In this document: piece after piece, positions 11,328 through 22,290 of the stretch
How positions within the stretch are numbered: position 1 is the first letter of the stretch
How the letters are laid out: the number at the start of each line of letters is the position of its first letter
Assembly (NCBI GenBank): GCA_003550305.1
Contig: QKYT01000149.1
Location: 3,468-56,646, forward strand
DNA: 53,179 nucleotides
From: Glomus cerebriforme
Lineage: Eukaryota > Glomeromycota > Glomeromycetes > Glomerales > Glomeraceae
Reading direction: 5' to 3'
Position numbers and translations under genes: made by a program
Notes under the pieces: generated by a model
What the model was told of the DNA's origin: nothing
The model's input: only the letters and a program-made list of their open reading frames with translations
Database searches by the model: none

Positions 11328-12959
11328 ATTTATTTTATTTTATTTTTATCTAGATAAGATAAAATTGGCAAATTCATTTTCAATCAAACCTTTAATCGTA
11401 TTCGTATTTAAAACATTTAAATAATTATTCTACAAATATAAAATTTGTAAATCTAAATCTGTTATTAGGTTGAAAATCTACTAATCGTTTCATAATTCTT
11501 TTAATTCCGTTTTAATTACCGGAAATTCTTTTTCTTGGGTTTTTATCAAATTCATTTTTCATTTTGTCATCATTCAATGAAGAATCACAAACTTTAAAAC
11601 CTTCTTTTTATAAGTTATATTAACATTTATGGTAACATCTCTCGGGTGTTGTTATGCAACTAATTATGCACTTTTAAAGATTTTTAAATCAATAAATTTG
11701 TTAGGCTTATTCGATTCCAATTTTCGTTTACCTCAATAAAATTATTACATTATATAATTTCTAAATCAAAAGAAGAACGGATCAAATTCAAATAATCGAA
11801 CTGAACCATTTTTTTTTAATGTAAATGAAAGTGATAAGAGATGAAATTCAATATTCTTAATAATATTCTTAATAATTAGTGAGTGGTAATTTTTTGAAAA
11901 TTTGTACGAACGAAAATTACTACTATCATACTGTACATTCGTGATAGCAGATGTTATTACAATTACAGAGTAGTTACTATCTTGTGGATTATTTAAATTT
12001 ATAAATTGCTGGACTAGGAAACGGAAACCGTTATGAGGGCGCGATATGATAAACAACGTTTTGATTGACTTGGACAGAGAAACTTCTGTGAGTTCATATA
12101 AAAAAAAATTTTTCCTAAGATTTCCACTATGTTTCCTGTAAAAACGCCCAAATCTATGACAGAAAAAAAAATAGCTAGAATTGTCTATAGTACCAGGCCG
12201 CACTAGATTATCCTTGTTAATGGTTCATAATTAAATGTTGTTTTAACTCTAACTCATTTTGATCTTAGTTTGTTCCTTAGTTATATAATATAAAATTGTT
12301 TTTTTGTTAGATCCTTTAATATTTTTCTATACTATACTCTTTTAATTCTTAATATTTAATTATTCAGCTTCTTATCCATCAAAATTAAATATTTGTATTT
12401 AGGAGCAAAATAATAAGTTTATAAACGTATTCTCAATGTTTCAACAAAGCACAAACCACATACCGAATATTTTAACTACGACATAGTGTGTGCTAATCGA
12501 TATCTTAAAAAAATACTCTCATTTTTAATCTTTCACCTTTTAATATGAAAGCACTCCTTTCTCATCTCACATAAAATTACACCACCATCACCAAGTTCTC
12601 ATCGGTTATGTAGTTAGACCAATTTATAATACCATTAAAATTTCGAAAGTCAGACCTCCATATAATCACCTAATCGGTATTTCGCAGAAATCATTTTTTT
12701 TATGATCTTAATTTTGGCCGGAATTATAGAAATAGCCACGTGAATTTGACCCGATTTTTTTTTTTAATTTTTCAATGTAAATTTGTAACATAAACTTCTA
12801 AAATAGAAATTCGCGTGTAATTCTGGCTGAAATTACCTTAGGACTGAAATTATACTTCCCAGCAGAATTGTGTCATAGGCTCACCAAATTAATTATATGG
12901 AAATCAGATTTGATCAATTAAACTGATTTTTTTTCAGACAAATCTATTTATTATTTTCA
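11328..12959. other. Intergenic, mostly featureless
   Basis: Downstream of family member A. Contains a doubtful minus-strand ORF (separate entry) and scattered GGCCGGAATT and CTGGCTGAAATT words at 12715-12840 that look like short repeat remnants. No RNA gene was seen. Confidence 0.4.
11766..12203 (-). CDS. Hypothetical ORF of 145 codons, doubtful
   Basis: The longest open frame in this stretch. It encodes a basic, F/S/N-rich protein with segments such as SIKTLFIISRPHNGFRFLV and no motif I recognise. It starts at MRPGTIDNSS. Length above the local background is the only support. No splice signals or paralog were seen, so a chance ORF or gene relic remains possible. Confidence 0.25.
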   Translation of the reverse strand: MRPGTIDNSSYFFFCHRFGRFYRKHSGNLRKNFFLYELTEVSLSKSIKTLFIISRPHNGFRFLVQQFINLNNPQDSNYSVIVITSAITNVQYDSSNFRSYKFSKNYHSLIIKNIIKNIEFHLLSLSFTLKKNGSVRLFEFDPFFF

Positions 12960-13310
12960 ATATTTTGTAAGGAATACCGGAACAACTTTGAAAACTTCGG
13001 TGAGATGGGTTCCAAAATTAATTTTAAAAAAATATTAGTGGAAGTTCCACTAATATTTTTTTACTTTGTAGGGAATGCCTTGGGAATTTTCTGGCAAGAT
13101 GAGATTTGAAATTAACTTTAAAGAAACATTAATGAAATATACTAACATTTCTTTAACCTTTTTTTTACTTTTAACTTTTAGGATACCAGATCCTTAGACG
13201 AACCTAGAATTAGGGTATATAGAACGGAGGGATTTTTTTACATAGGAAATATATTAATATTTCTTTAACTTTTTTTTACTTTAGGACGTCAGACTCTTGG
13301 ACAATAAAGG
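12960..13310 (+). repeat. Decayed array of intron/exon-like units (array 3)
   Basis: Two or three units. One has ATACTAACATTTCTTT at about 13138-13153, a T-rich tract ending TTTTAG at 13181, and the block GATACCAGATCCTTAGACG. The next has ATATTAATATTTCTTT, TTTAG at 13284 and GACGTCAGACTCTTGGAC. These blocks resemble the 35-nt 'exon' of the array at 43.3-44.3 kb (GTTACCAGACTCCTTGGGCG), and the preceding TAC/TAAC plus TTTCTTT layout is the same. So this is a diverged third locus of the same repeat type. No flanking TIR could be found. Confidence 0.55.
13025..13063. repeat. 39-nt perfect inverted repeat
   Basis: Nineteen-base arms pair perfectly around a single central G at 13044 (core AGTGGAA-G-TTCCACT). 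It sits at the start of the decayed intron-like array. A perfect palindrome in otherwise decayed DNA suggests recent origin or conversion between arms. Confidence 0.75.
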
Positions 13311-13329
13311 TTATCAATACAAAGTTTAC

Positions 13330-13790
13330 CGGATACAGTGGATGGAATGGAAATAAAGAAACAAACAGAATTTCAAATGAAAGAAGTGAAATTTAATAGA
13401 AATATTTTATTAAGTTTATAGACCATAATAAGCAAAATATTACTGCCCACCCATTTATAAAATCTCGTAAATCATACAAGAATAAAGAAACCCAAGAAAT
13501 TCTCCTTTGATACCAAATAAAACTTATGGAAAAAGCCTACAAATATTTTAGGAAAAATAAGTTGAATGTTCAAAAAAGATATGAGGATACTAATATTATT
13601 GAAATGCACTTAAAGGTATTTTCAATTTGTTTATTAATAATCTAACTTAATAACTATAGTATTCCCATTCACTAAAATCGATAACCTACTATTCCTTCTT
13701 CACAAGCTTTATATACCACACCAGTTTACCAACAGCAAGATCCTGGTACTTCAACATCATATTATACAATGGTAATTAATTATCTCGAAG
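13330..13790 (+). pseudogene. Coding relic with a conserved-looking last exon
   Basis: Fragments read ITAHPFIKSRKSYKNKETQE, then after a stop YQIKLMEKAYKYFRKNKLN. After a likely intron comes PTIPSSQALYTTPVYQQQDP followed by GTSTSYYTM, ending at a possible GTAATT donor (about 13771). The S/T/Q/P-rich tail resembles the low-complexity ends of fungal transcription factors, but no DNA-binding domain can be confirmed and several stops interrupt it. The family is not recognised. Confidence 0.35.
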
Positions 13791-14250
13791 ATAATATTAA
13801 TCTTGATTCTATTCAGACTGACTTGTTGAATTGCATTTTTTTCTTTTACATGTAAATCATAATCTCGATCACGTTTTTGTCTAAAAAATTATCAAATTAT
13901 CAGAAAATGAATATTTTTATAAAATATTATCGTGTTTGAGATATATAGTATAATTTACTTTAGTACATTTTCTTTATCAGCCAAACTTTTCAGTGGTATT
14001 GCGTCAAACGAAACCATATGCATATGCATGTTGTTTCATGTTTCAAGATCTCATAATCTTAATATATAATTCAAAAATTATTATAAGTGAAATTTAAAAA
14101 ATCAGTTTATGTTCTACGAGAGCTTTTATTTTTTCCTGAGATGAACCAATTACTTGGAATTCTATCTGCTGATAACTATTTCTTATTTCTCATAACTACA
14201 AATTAAAAATTCTTTTTACTGGTATTACATTTTTCTCATAGACTATAATC

Positions 14251-14647
14251 TAGAGTTCATTTCAAAACTAGTTTCGAAGCTCAAAAGATTTTCAAACCTC
14301 TGAAGCTCTAATGAAAGGAGTTAAAACGAGATTGCATGACACTCAATAGTCGTAAAAGATGAATTTACAATCATTGGATTTGTCTCGTTAAGGCGTGTCG
14401 AATGGTAGTTTCATCTTCTGGATGGCACGCAATAAGCAAATATGTCTTTAAATCATTTTTTCAATATCATTTCTGTTATATCAATGAAGCTACACACATT
14501 TAACGAGATGAATCCAATGGTGGTAATTTCATCATTTTACGACCACTGGATGGCATGGAATCTCGTTTTAATGTCTTTTTTTAGAGTTTTGAAGTTTTGA
14601 AAATTTTTTGAGCTTCGAAACTATAGTAGTTTTGAAGTTCAACTCTA
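14251..14647. mobile_element. Foldback (long-TIR) element
   Basis: The left arm at 14251-14391 and right arm at 14500-14647 are inverted copies of each other with about three quarters identity. They share TAGAGTT at the tips, TTTCGAAGCTCAAAA, AAAACGAGATT, GTCGTAAAA, CATTGGATT and TCTCGTTAA. The non-repeated centre is about 108 bases. No ORF is present, so this is a non-autonomous foldback or MITE. A related single copy lies at 33803-33885. Target duplications were not identified. Confidence 0.75.
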
Positions 14648-14689
14648 CTAATGGTACATTTGTTTACATTATGTAAAAATTGAATAAAA

Positions 14690-14940
14690 ATACTCACCCT
14701 ATTTCTAAATTTTTCTTTTCTGATTAATCGACAATCTTTTATATAGTGGATTTTAATAATGCAAATGATAATATCAAATTGCCAACAAATAAACAACTCA
14801 CACGGCATAAAGATTTGAATGGGATATTCAAATTAAGCGTAAATTGTTTATTTACATAGTATCTCAGATTAATTGTAATTTACCTCCTTATAAACTTGGC
14901 TTTGTGCACAATATTGCAGCAAATATAATTTTTACTGTTG
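14690..14940. repeat. Dispersed repeat R2, copy 1
   Basis: Shared words with about 22020-22290 in the same order and orientation: CATAAAGATTTGAATG, GGATTAATTGT/AGATTAATTGT, ATTTACCTCC/ATTTAACTCC and CACAATATTGC/CACAACATTGC. Similarity is patchy. Two small minus-strand frames here show no motif and I do not support them as genes. Confidence 0.45.
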
Positions 14941-15297
14941 GGAGTGAAATAGATATGTGAAAATTTTGCAGGGTCTCCCTCTTCTCTTCCGCAATACAAA
15001 AATAAAATAAACTGTATTTCTTACAATCAAAACCAATTATTCTGTGATAAAACTGAACGCGATTAAAAGATTTATGCAATAATAGCTAATACGCGATATG
15101 CGCAAATAAATTTCTGAAAATATATAAATATAAATAAATTATTTTTACATGCACAATTAAACTTTATTAATTAATATAAAAGAGCAGGAAGTAAAATACC
15201 ATGCATCCTAAACCGATCGCAGAGATAAAAATATTGGAGTAAAATATGAGACTTTTGCTAATATTATTTTTCATAATGTTGTAACATTGGAAATATA

Positions 15298-15438
15298 AAC
15301 ACTTTTAATTTGATTCGAATCAAATCAAATCCAAATTTAATTCAATTTGATTCGATCAAATTCAAATCCAAATTTTTTAAATTCAATTCAAATCAAATTA
15401 AACTCAAATTTGGTTTAATTCAATTCAATTCAATTCAT
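15298..15438. repeat. TTGATTC/AATTCAAAT low-complexity tract
   Basis: About 140 bases built almost entirely from degenerate copies of ATTCAAAT, AAATTTGAT and their complements, ending in AATTC repeats. It is a simple-sequence tract that would form hairpins, with no coding content. Confidence 0.7.
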
Positions 15439-15539
15439 GTGAAACACTACCATTAATGATAATTTTGAAAACACTAACACTAACATATCTGATTTAGTAA
15501 CAGCAGTGTTCCATTACAACTATCGTTATTGAGTCTTGC

Positions 15540-16960
15540 ATACCTGACATTCAAGTTCCTTTGTGGTGATTAACTCACAAGTGTCCTCCATTAGTTCATA
15601 TAGTAATTCATTAAACCTTCAATTATATTAGGCCCCATATATTTCATGCCTCTTTCCATATCACTATATTCAAACATGTATCCAATATAAAAGCTAAATG
15701 CCCAGATTGGCCTATACATACAGCACGAGGACGGATAATACCAAACATTTTAGCAAAGTACCTGACATTATGTTCATCCAATAAAAGCAACAGGTACGAT
15801 AAGTCTTTTTCGCTTGTAATTTCATGAAATCCAAAAGGGCAATTTTTTAGGTGGAAAAGTAGCGCTTGCAATTCTGACAAGGAGGTTAAATTGAATAAGC
15901 TCTCATTGGAAGATCGGGCCTCCATAGGGAAAGATGCATCATGGATTGATTTTCGCACAGTTCCCTATCTTTTCTTTTATAAGAGTGTTGGATATTGAAT
16001 TATCTTTAGAGAAAATGATGAAGCAAATGTTTATAATATTAAATATTTGCGTAGTTTTCTCTTAGTCTGAAACGTCCGATGGTTTTCTGCTTTAACCTAT
16101 AGGGTAGAGCTGTACGTCTTATGTATAGCCCAATCCTCCAACTTCTTCTCCATATTCAGGTTTCGGGAGAAAAAGTTTTGGTTATTTTTCTGTTGATGAT
16201 CGATCATTCTTTTTCTGTCTTTTTGCTTGGTAGCTGTAATCAATACACCAAATAATGCTTTGATTATATTGTATCCATTCTGTTTCCAAGAAACATTGAT
16301 CACTGGTGGATGCGTCTCCTCTGTCTCCAGGATAGTGATCCATCGGGCAAGCTGATCTAAATGCTGAAGAGTGTCTTCTTTCAGAAGGAAGGATTCCATA
16401 AATAATGAACTCAAAGCAAAAAAAAACAAAAAGAAATCCAGAGAGCAAAAGCATAAAAACAGCCCTAAAATGAACACTCAAAGTAAAACCCACCAAAAGG
16501 ATAACAATTTTGGTTGATAGTTGGCTGTGTATAGGAAACAAAACGCATCCCATACTGTGCATAATACTATTGTAGAACCATTTATCTCCACATTTGATGG
16601 GTCCAGGACGTTTTCAGAGTAATAAATAATTTTTGATAGTTCCTAATGTAGAACATCAAAGGATCAATATCTATGCATAATCTATAAGACATACTTATAT
16701 TGTAGGAGAAACTTGTTGTAAACAAGTTGAGTTAGATCCATTAGTTTCTTTATACATTCCCATATCTTAAGGAGAAAATTATTAGCGAACTTTCTTTCTT
16801 TTTGTAAGAAGTGACAGAAACAAATATGGTATGAAGAGCTATATATATATTGTAACTACATTGGATAATCATATCTGAAATCCCTACTCTGCTTTCTATA
16901 TACAGTTTCCATTCTATCTCCTTAGACAGAGTTATTCATTATATAGGTTAGCATGACATC
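15540..16960 (-). pseudogene. Broken multi-exon gene of unrecognised family
   Basis: This region is GC-richer than its surroundings and has several coding-like minus-strand pieces in order. First come LMDLTQLVYNKFLL and SENVLDPSNVEINGSTIVLC followed by TVWDAFCFLYTANYQPKLL. After a probable intron come LKEDTLQHLDQLARWITILE and TKQKDRKRMIDHQQKNNQNF. Then HDASFPMEARSSNESLFNLT continues through EKDLSYLLLLLDEHNVRYFA. After two frameshifts the last pieces are DMERGMKYMGPNIIEGL and LMEDTCELITTKELECQVCK, with a CxxC pair. Frameshifts and stops show decay. I do not recognise the family. The composition and lack of paralogs in the window leave open a captured host gene or a mobile-element gene. Confidence 0.5.
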
Positions 16961-17012
16961 GTATGAATCTTGACTCATCCACTGTAATGATTCAAAAGCT
17001 TGTTGATACTTG

Positions 17013-17041
17013 TTAAATTAACCGGTCATTGGTTAATTTAA
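17013..17041. repeat. Hairpin in an AACCGG-rich patch
   Basis: TTAAATTAACC and GGTTAATTTAA form an 11-pair stem around GGTCATT. The next 130 bases contain more AACCGG, CCGGTC and GCCGGCCGG words, suggesting a small degenerate element around 16985-17170. Confidence 0.6.
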
Positions 17042-17171
17042 CCGGTTAAAATGCAGTTCATTCCCATAGTTGAATTTCAATAAGTTAATTCTGGTCAAAA
17101 TTCGGAATTTTTTTTTAACATGTTAATTCCGGTCAAATTTTAATGCCGGCCGGAGGTTTTTTTGGACCGGT

Positions 17172-18196
17172 TCCAATAAAAAAAATTTCCACAAAAAAAA
17201 AGATGATTTTGACTTTAAAAAAAAATAGGATAACTCGGTATGTATCAGCTTTTTATGATTATTACAGCTGATTTCAGGACACTCGGCAATTTTGCGTTGG
17301 CAACTCGACAACTCGGTAAAAAGAAAAATAATATTATAGGATTATGAGATACTGATTGTATGATAGATGATGTCAATTACATCTTTCAAACTTTTTCTTT
17401 CTATTGGCGGTATCACCAAAGTAAGTGACCGAACCTGTAAAAAAAAAAAAAAAGATAAAAAAATAAATTTTTATCTAAAAAAAGTAATATTACTAATAAA
17501 CTGAATTTTCTTTAACGGTATTTATATGAATACATAAAATAGTGTTTAAAATAGAACCTATTTTTATTAAAATAAAAAGCAAAATGATTTGTTTATCTTT
17601 AATTATTTACATCTTTATCTTCTAGATAAACAAATAAAGGTGTGAATAATCAAGTGCGAAATCAATTGATAGAAACAATAGATTTAAATGATTTTAGAAA
17701 TTGTGATTTGTGATGTGATTTTATTGTAACAAAAATTTTGTAGTCGAATAAAGCTTAATTAATTTTTTGTGCTAAAACTTAAAAATCTTAAAAAAGTAAG
17801 TTACATAACAACACTCGAATGATATTATGATAAATATTAATATTAATTATAAAGAAGATTAGGTTTGTGATTTCTTATTGAATGATGACGAATAAATTTA
17901 ACGAAAAAGAAGTCAAAGGAGAGGAATTTTCAGTGTAACGAACCGGCATTAAACCGGAATTAAATGAATATAACGATTGTTTTCAATCTAGGCGTGGTTT
18001 TTTTTCTTACCGTAATTTTTTACTAACGATTCTAGTAAAAAGTCTATTCTATGTAAAGACGAATGATAATAATGTTTATATGTGATAAATAATATAATAA
18101 ACGTTTCATATAGATTTTGCCATAAAGATATGATGATCCGATATTGACTGAAATAAATCAGTCTTTCATGACAGAATGAAGTATTAAAATTAAATC
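17172..18196. other. AT-rich spacer, 3' side of family member B
   Basis: Contains a 15-A run near 17440, a weak hairpin AGATAAAAA...TTTTTATCT at about 17453-17476, and an AACCGG-word patch at 17940. No gene could be supported. Confidence 0.45.
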
Positions 18197-18865
18197 TTAT
18201 ATAAAAGAGGTTTCGGAATCATTTTGATAATTTTGATATGTAAAATTGTTAGAATCGACTATTTGCTGCGGATGATCCAATCCAATTGCATCTTGATGAA
18301 CATTATTTGGTAAGCGATTGTTGTAAGTTTGAATATCTGTCGTTAAACCGGGTTGTGTTGTCAAGTTTGCACAGTGCAATGAGTGCATAATATCGAAAAT
18401 TTTTTGTCTCAAACTTTGTTCGAGATTAAGCCTTTGATGTACGGATAAAAATACCTTACAATTCAAGTCAATTCCATCAAAATCCATTACATTATTCAAG
18501 ATATATTCTACTAAATAATCTGGAAGTAATCTACAAGTAACATAATATATTGAGACTGGATCATGCTGGAAAAAGAATCCATGATTATAAGGGTAATTAT
18601 CATCAAAAGAGGCAGAATCTACGTTTTTACAAATTATTTGATAAAAGTTTTTATCATTTGATGAAAAGTGAAAAAATTTTAGGTAGCTTAAAACCGATGC
18701 CATATTATGTGTCATAACTTGATTGGCTGCATCAAAAGTAGTTGATGTATTAGAAAAATTCATCACATTTCCTTGAGAAGATGCTTGATATTGTGTAGTT
18801 GAAAAATTGTAAGGATGAGTAGCGACATTAAATGATAGTTGATCACAAAATAAATTTTCATCCAT
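18197..18865 (-). CDS. Unrecognised protein, member B of a two-gene family
   Basis: An intact 222-codon frame, paralogous to the plus-strand gene at 10773. The shared core, about residues 57-162, has VLSYLKFFHFSSNDKNFYQI, SFDDNYPYNHGFFFQHD, IYYVTCRLLPDYLVEYILNN and LSVHQRLNLEQSLRQKIFDI. The N-terminus is longer than in member A and rich in N, S, T and Q, and the tail is N/Q-rich, so both ends are likely disordered. No signal peptide or membrane segment is present. The start ATG at 18865 has an AAAATATGG context. Its upstream region shares a T/A palindrome and a roughly 60-base similar block with the region upstream of the kinase gene. Function unknown. Confidence 0.85.
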   Translation of the reverse strand: MDENLFCDQLSFNVATHPYNFSTTQYQASSQGNVMNFSNTSTTFDAANQVMTHNMASVLSYLKFFHFSSNDKNFYQIICKNVDSASFDDNYPYNHGFFFQHDPVSIYYVTCRLLPDYLVEYILNNVMDFDGIDLNCKVFLSVHQRLNLEQSLRQKIFDIMHSLHCANLTTQPGLTTDIQTYNNRLPNNVHQDAIGLDHPQQIVDSNNFTYQNYQNDSETSFI

Positions 18866-18927
18866 ATTTTATTTGGGTGAAAAAGGAATTGTTTTTGAAG
18901 AATAAAATTTAATAAATAAAATGTTAA

Positions 18928-18959
18928 TTCTAAATTTTTTTTTAAAAAAAAAATTAGAA
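18928..18959. repeat. T-run/A-run palindrome upstream of family member B
   Basis: TTCTAA(A), nine T, ten A, TTAGAA lies about 65 bases upstream of the start codon. Its counterpart is at 1539-1569 relative to the kinase gene. It may be a shared promoter element or a fold-back repeat. Confidence 0.6.
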
Positions 18960-19874
18960 TGAAATCTTACAAAGGTATTATCCGAACTTAAATATGTTTT
19001 TTTTTCATAATAAAACAAAAAAAAGTGACACAATAAATTATTAAAAATATAATATTATTTTATTTATTCCGGATGCCTAATGAAAAAAAGTGATTACATA
19101 ATTTACTAAAATATATGATAAAGTTGCTTTAATGAATACTTAAATGAACTAATCACGCGTGCATACTATTATTATATTTGGTCAAATTTACTATTTATTG
19201 TAAATATATTATGCGGTTCAAGTAATTTCCTGTTACACTTTATAATTATTCATTAAAATGACTTCCTTGTAGAATTTAATTAATTTATTGGTTTATCTAT
19301 ATAAAACTTGAAATTAAAAATCGAATTCGAAACTCTTTTAAATGGAACATTCTAATATAAGTTATTAATATTAAAAACAATAATAATAATTAGCTTTAAA
19401 TAATGTTTTAAAATCTAAATAGGATCAATTAATAATACATTTTTCATATTGAATTTATGCTTGTCACTAAATATATCAAGTAATTCACACGATTCAATCG
19501 TGTAAGGTACCAATCGTTGATACAGCTAAATGCCTTAGCTGGCTCATATAATGCAAGTTTATTGACGTCAAAAAATCATTATAATGAAATTTAAAGGATT
19601 TAATTTAATAATTAATAAATATTTACAACGACAAAAAATTTATTTTATCAGTCATCGAGTATAATCCGAACATGTTCGAATTTAGTTTCCTTCTAAATAA
19701 TAATATTAAATTTCCATAATAGACGATATGAAAAATTCAAACCGTGTAAAAATATTGGTCAATCATATTTGTTTCACAAAACGAATAAAAACTACTATAA
19801 GGCAAGTCATCAGTAAAATGACAGGCATGTATAAATTTTATGTTATCAACGTCTTTTGTTGTACGGATCTGCAT

Positions 19875-20096
19875 TTAATTTAAAAATGGTTTGTTTAATT
19901 TACGGATATTTTTTATTATTGCCACATAGTGCATTAGGGTGCGCCGTGCGCTGATATACTGTACAATGCCATGTAAATCAAAAACTATATTGAGATCAGA
20001 ATAAGATTTGTGTGAAACAACACGCAACAAATAGTCGTGCAATGTCCTGAGTTGCTGTGATTGAGTGATTGCTGAACACCATTCATATTTAATCAA
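19875..20096 (-). CDS. Small hypothetical ORF, possibly a gene fragment
   Basis: 73 codons starting MIKYEWCSAITQSQQLRTLH. The composition is less AT-driven than neighbouring chance frames (balanced L, S, R, H, V), which hints at coding ancestry. No motif or paralog seen. It could be one exon or a relic. Confidence 0.25.
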   Translation of the reverse strand: MIKYEWCSAITQSQQLRTLHDYLLRVVSHKSYSDLNIVFDLHGIVQYISARRTLMHYVAIIKNIRKLNKPFLN

Positions 20097-21159
20097 TTGA
20101 TAATCTTTGATTAATTACAAATAGGTAACCACATATACTTTGGATTTACTTAATATACCGCGCACCTTGAAAGAATGAAACATCGTTTCATATATCATTT
20201 ATTTATTTATTAATTATTATATAACACACACGCGTGTTCGGAGATAACGGGATACGATACAAAATTTTTGATGTAACGTTTATCAGAATTTTTAAGACCT
20301 TACCTCTTTCTCGAACTTTATTAGACATTTAACATTGCACATTATAATCACGGAAATAATTTATCAAAAAACATTTTTAACGCTCACAATAAAGTTGATT
20401 GAACGAATTATTTTTTTTGATGCACAACATTTAATCTCAATGATTATTAGATGAGATATATCATAGAACTTGGAACCGGGTTACCTGTTTGAAAAGGTTG
20501 TATCCAAATAATCCGAATATTTTGTGTCAGCTAGTAACGGATAATCCACTTAGCGGAATTATTTTATTGATATTTTAATTTATCATTTTCAAATTTCAAT
20601 TTCATCTATATTATCAAGAGCCGATATGACTATATTTGCTTTGCATTTTATTATTTATTTTTGGGATGATTTCTGTTGTTTTTATTGGTAATGTATTTTT
20701 AGAAGCGTAACCTTTATTTACACTGATAGAAGTACTAAAATGGAAAAGCTTGATTTGAAAATGGAAAAGTTTGTTAATGTAATCAGTAAATCAAAGCCAA
20801 AAATAGATAGTCAATGACTTAAAAAAGAAGTCGTTTGATTTAAATTTAAATTTAAACTTAAATTTAGGCTTACATTCTAATCATCCAAAACTTAACATAA
20901 CAACCGCCCCTGCGTTTTTAAATGTAACCAGTCTAACCGATTTTGGAATAGTCTGATTTATAAAATATTGTTTTATACGATTACTAATCGATGAATCTGA
21001 TTACTAATCAATAAATATGATTTATTTTGATTATTATTGAAAAGTTATTGTTTTTATTACACGATAATTACCCATTAAATTATTTAATACTAAAAAATAA
21101 ACCTATTTAGAGCTCCCTGTTACGTTCAAAGTTAACTTGTTAAGAATATATAATAATTC

Positions 21160-21385
21160 GATTAATATTTTATGTTAAAATCTACAAGTATTTTTCTCAA
21201 TTTGGTATAATTTATCAATTATAAAAAAAAAATTATAGTCACACGATAAATAACGAATTCCTGAGAATCTTGATTTTTTTATGAATCTAAATTCAAAGAT
21301 TAATTATCTTTTATTTGGCAAAGTGATACAAAATTCGACTTTCTATCACCTATTACTTCCTAAAATAAAATCGCCAATTGAAATT
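21160..21385. repeat. Dispersed repeat R1, copy 2
   Basis: Matches copy 1 at 2210-2525 in the same orientation. The best part is TTTTTATGAATCTAAATTCA and TTAATTATCTTTTATTTGG followed by TGATACAAAATTCG. Confidence 0.6.
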
Positions 21386-21819
21386 AATTATATTTAAGAT
21401 TTTTTTTTTCATGCTTACATATCGGAGTATTTACTATAAAAAGAATTGAAAGATTCGTGAGAAAAAGTTTCTTAAATTCTAATACATGATCTGTCAAGAT
21501 AAAGCTAATGCACATGAAAGTGTAACATATCGTTAAAAATATACTAATTAATGTAATTAATGTATGTAACACAGACAAATTTCTCCAATAAAGTTTGCAT
21601 TCTTTTTTTTACTAATAGTTGTATTTAATTAACTTTACACTAATTAATCCTATATTGTTTTTTTCAAAAAATCAAAAAACACAAAATTGTGTAATGTGCA
21701 AAATCTGTGATTACAAATCAACATTTACGCAGTATATGATTTACCAAGTACCAAATGTAGCATCACTAGTATGATAATAATTTTTTGCGTTATTATTTAC
21801 ACTTGTTTTTCGTTTATAA

Positions 21820-21925
21820 AAAATTTAAGTGACTTTGATGATATCTGATATCGGTCTTGACCAATATAAATTTCTTAACCTTATTTTTTTGTTATGAATC
21901 TCTAAATTCACAAGGTTACAAAGAT
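21820..21925. repeat. Dispersed repeat R1, partial copy 3
   Basis: Contains TTATGAATCTCTAAATTCAC followed by AAGGTTA, with TCGTTTATAAAAAATTTAA about 80 bases before it, matching the order in copy 1. Confidence 0.45.
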
Positions 21926-22019
21926 TAACAACACATCTCTTCAATAAGTCTAAGGACAATTTTTTTTTTTTTTTTACAAAATTTTATATATAATGAACAA
22001 ATAAAACAATATTGACTGT

Positions 22020-22290
22020 TTTTCTCGCTCAAATAAACAATTTAAGCTACATAAAGATTTGAATGTAAAAATAATGTATTATTCAAAAGTTCTTTCTGTG
22101 AAGTTCTTAAAAGATGTTACAAATTTCCCACACGTCATAAATAATGTTTCACTGTTTCAAATTACCTGAAAAACTACTAGAAGAAACATGTATAATCGGT
22201 AAAAAATTTTATTTGTACTTGAACGATATTTGCATAACGTTTCGGATTAATTGTGATTTAACTCCGTACACAACATTGCTGTTGTAGCCA
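22020..22290. repeat. Dispersed repeat R2, copy 2
   Basis: Ordered matches to 14690-14940 in the same orientation, such as CATAAAGATTTGAATG and GGATTAATTGTGATTTAAC. The element type is unknown. Confidence 0.45.

Larger units (their letters stand above)
18990..22019. other. Mostly non-coding AT-rich stretch
   Basis: Holds repeat R1 copies (separate entries) and a palindrome CCGAACATGTTCG at about 19665. Beyond one weak ORF at 19875, no gene is visible. Two T or A homopolymers over ten bases are near 21960. Confidence 0.4.

Noticed and set aside
16182..16562. Overlapping 126-codon minus-strand ORF starting MHSMGCVLFPIHS
   Set aside because: It reads the same region as the better frame (LKEDTLQHLDQLARW) one base out of register and crosses the probable intron.
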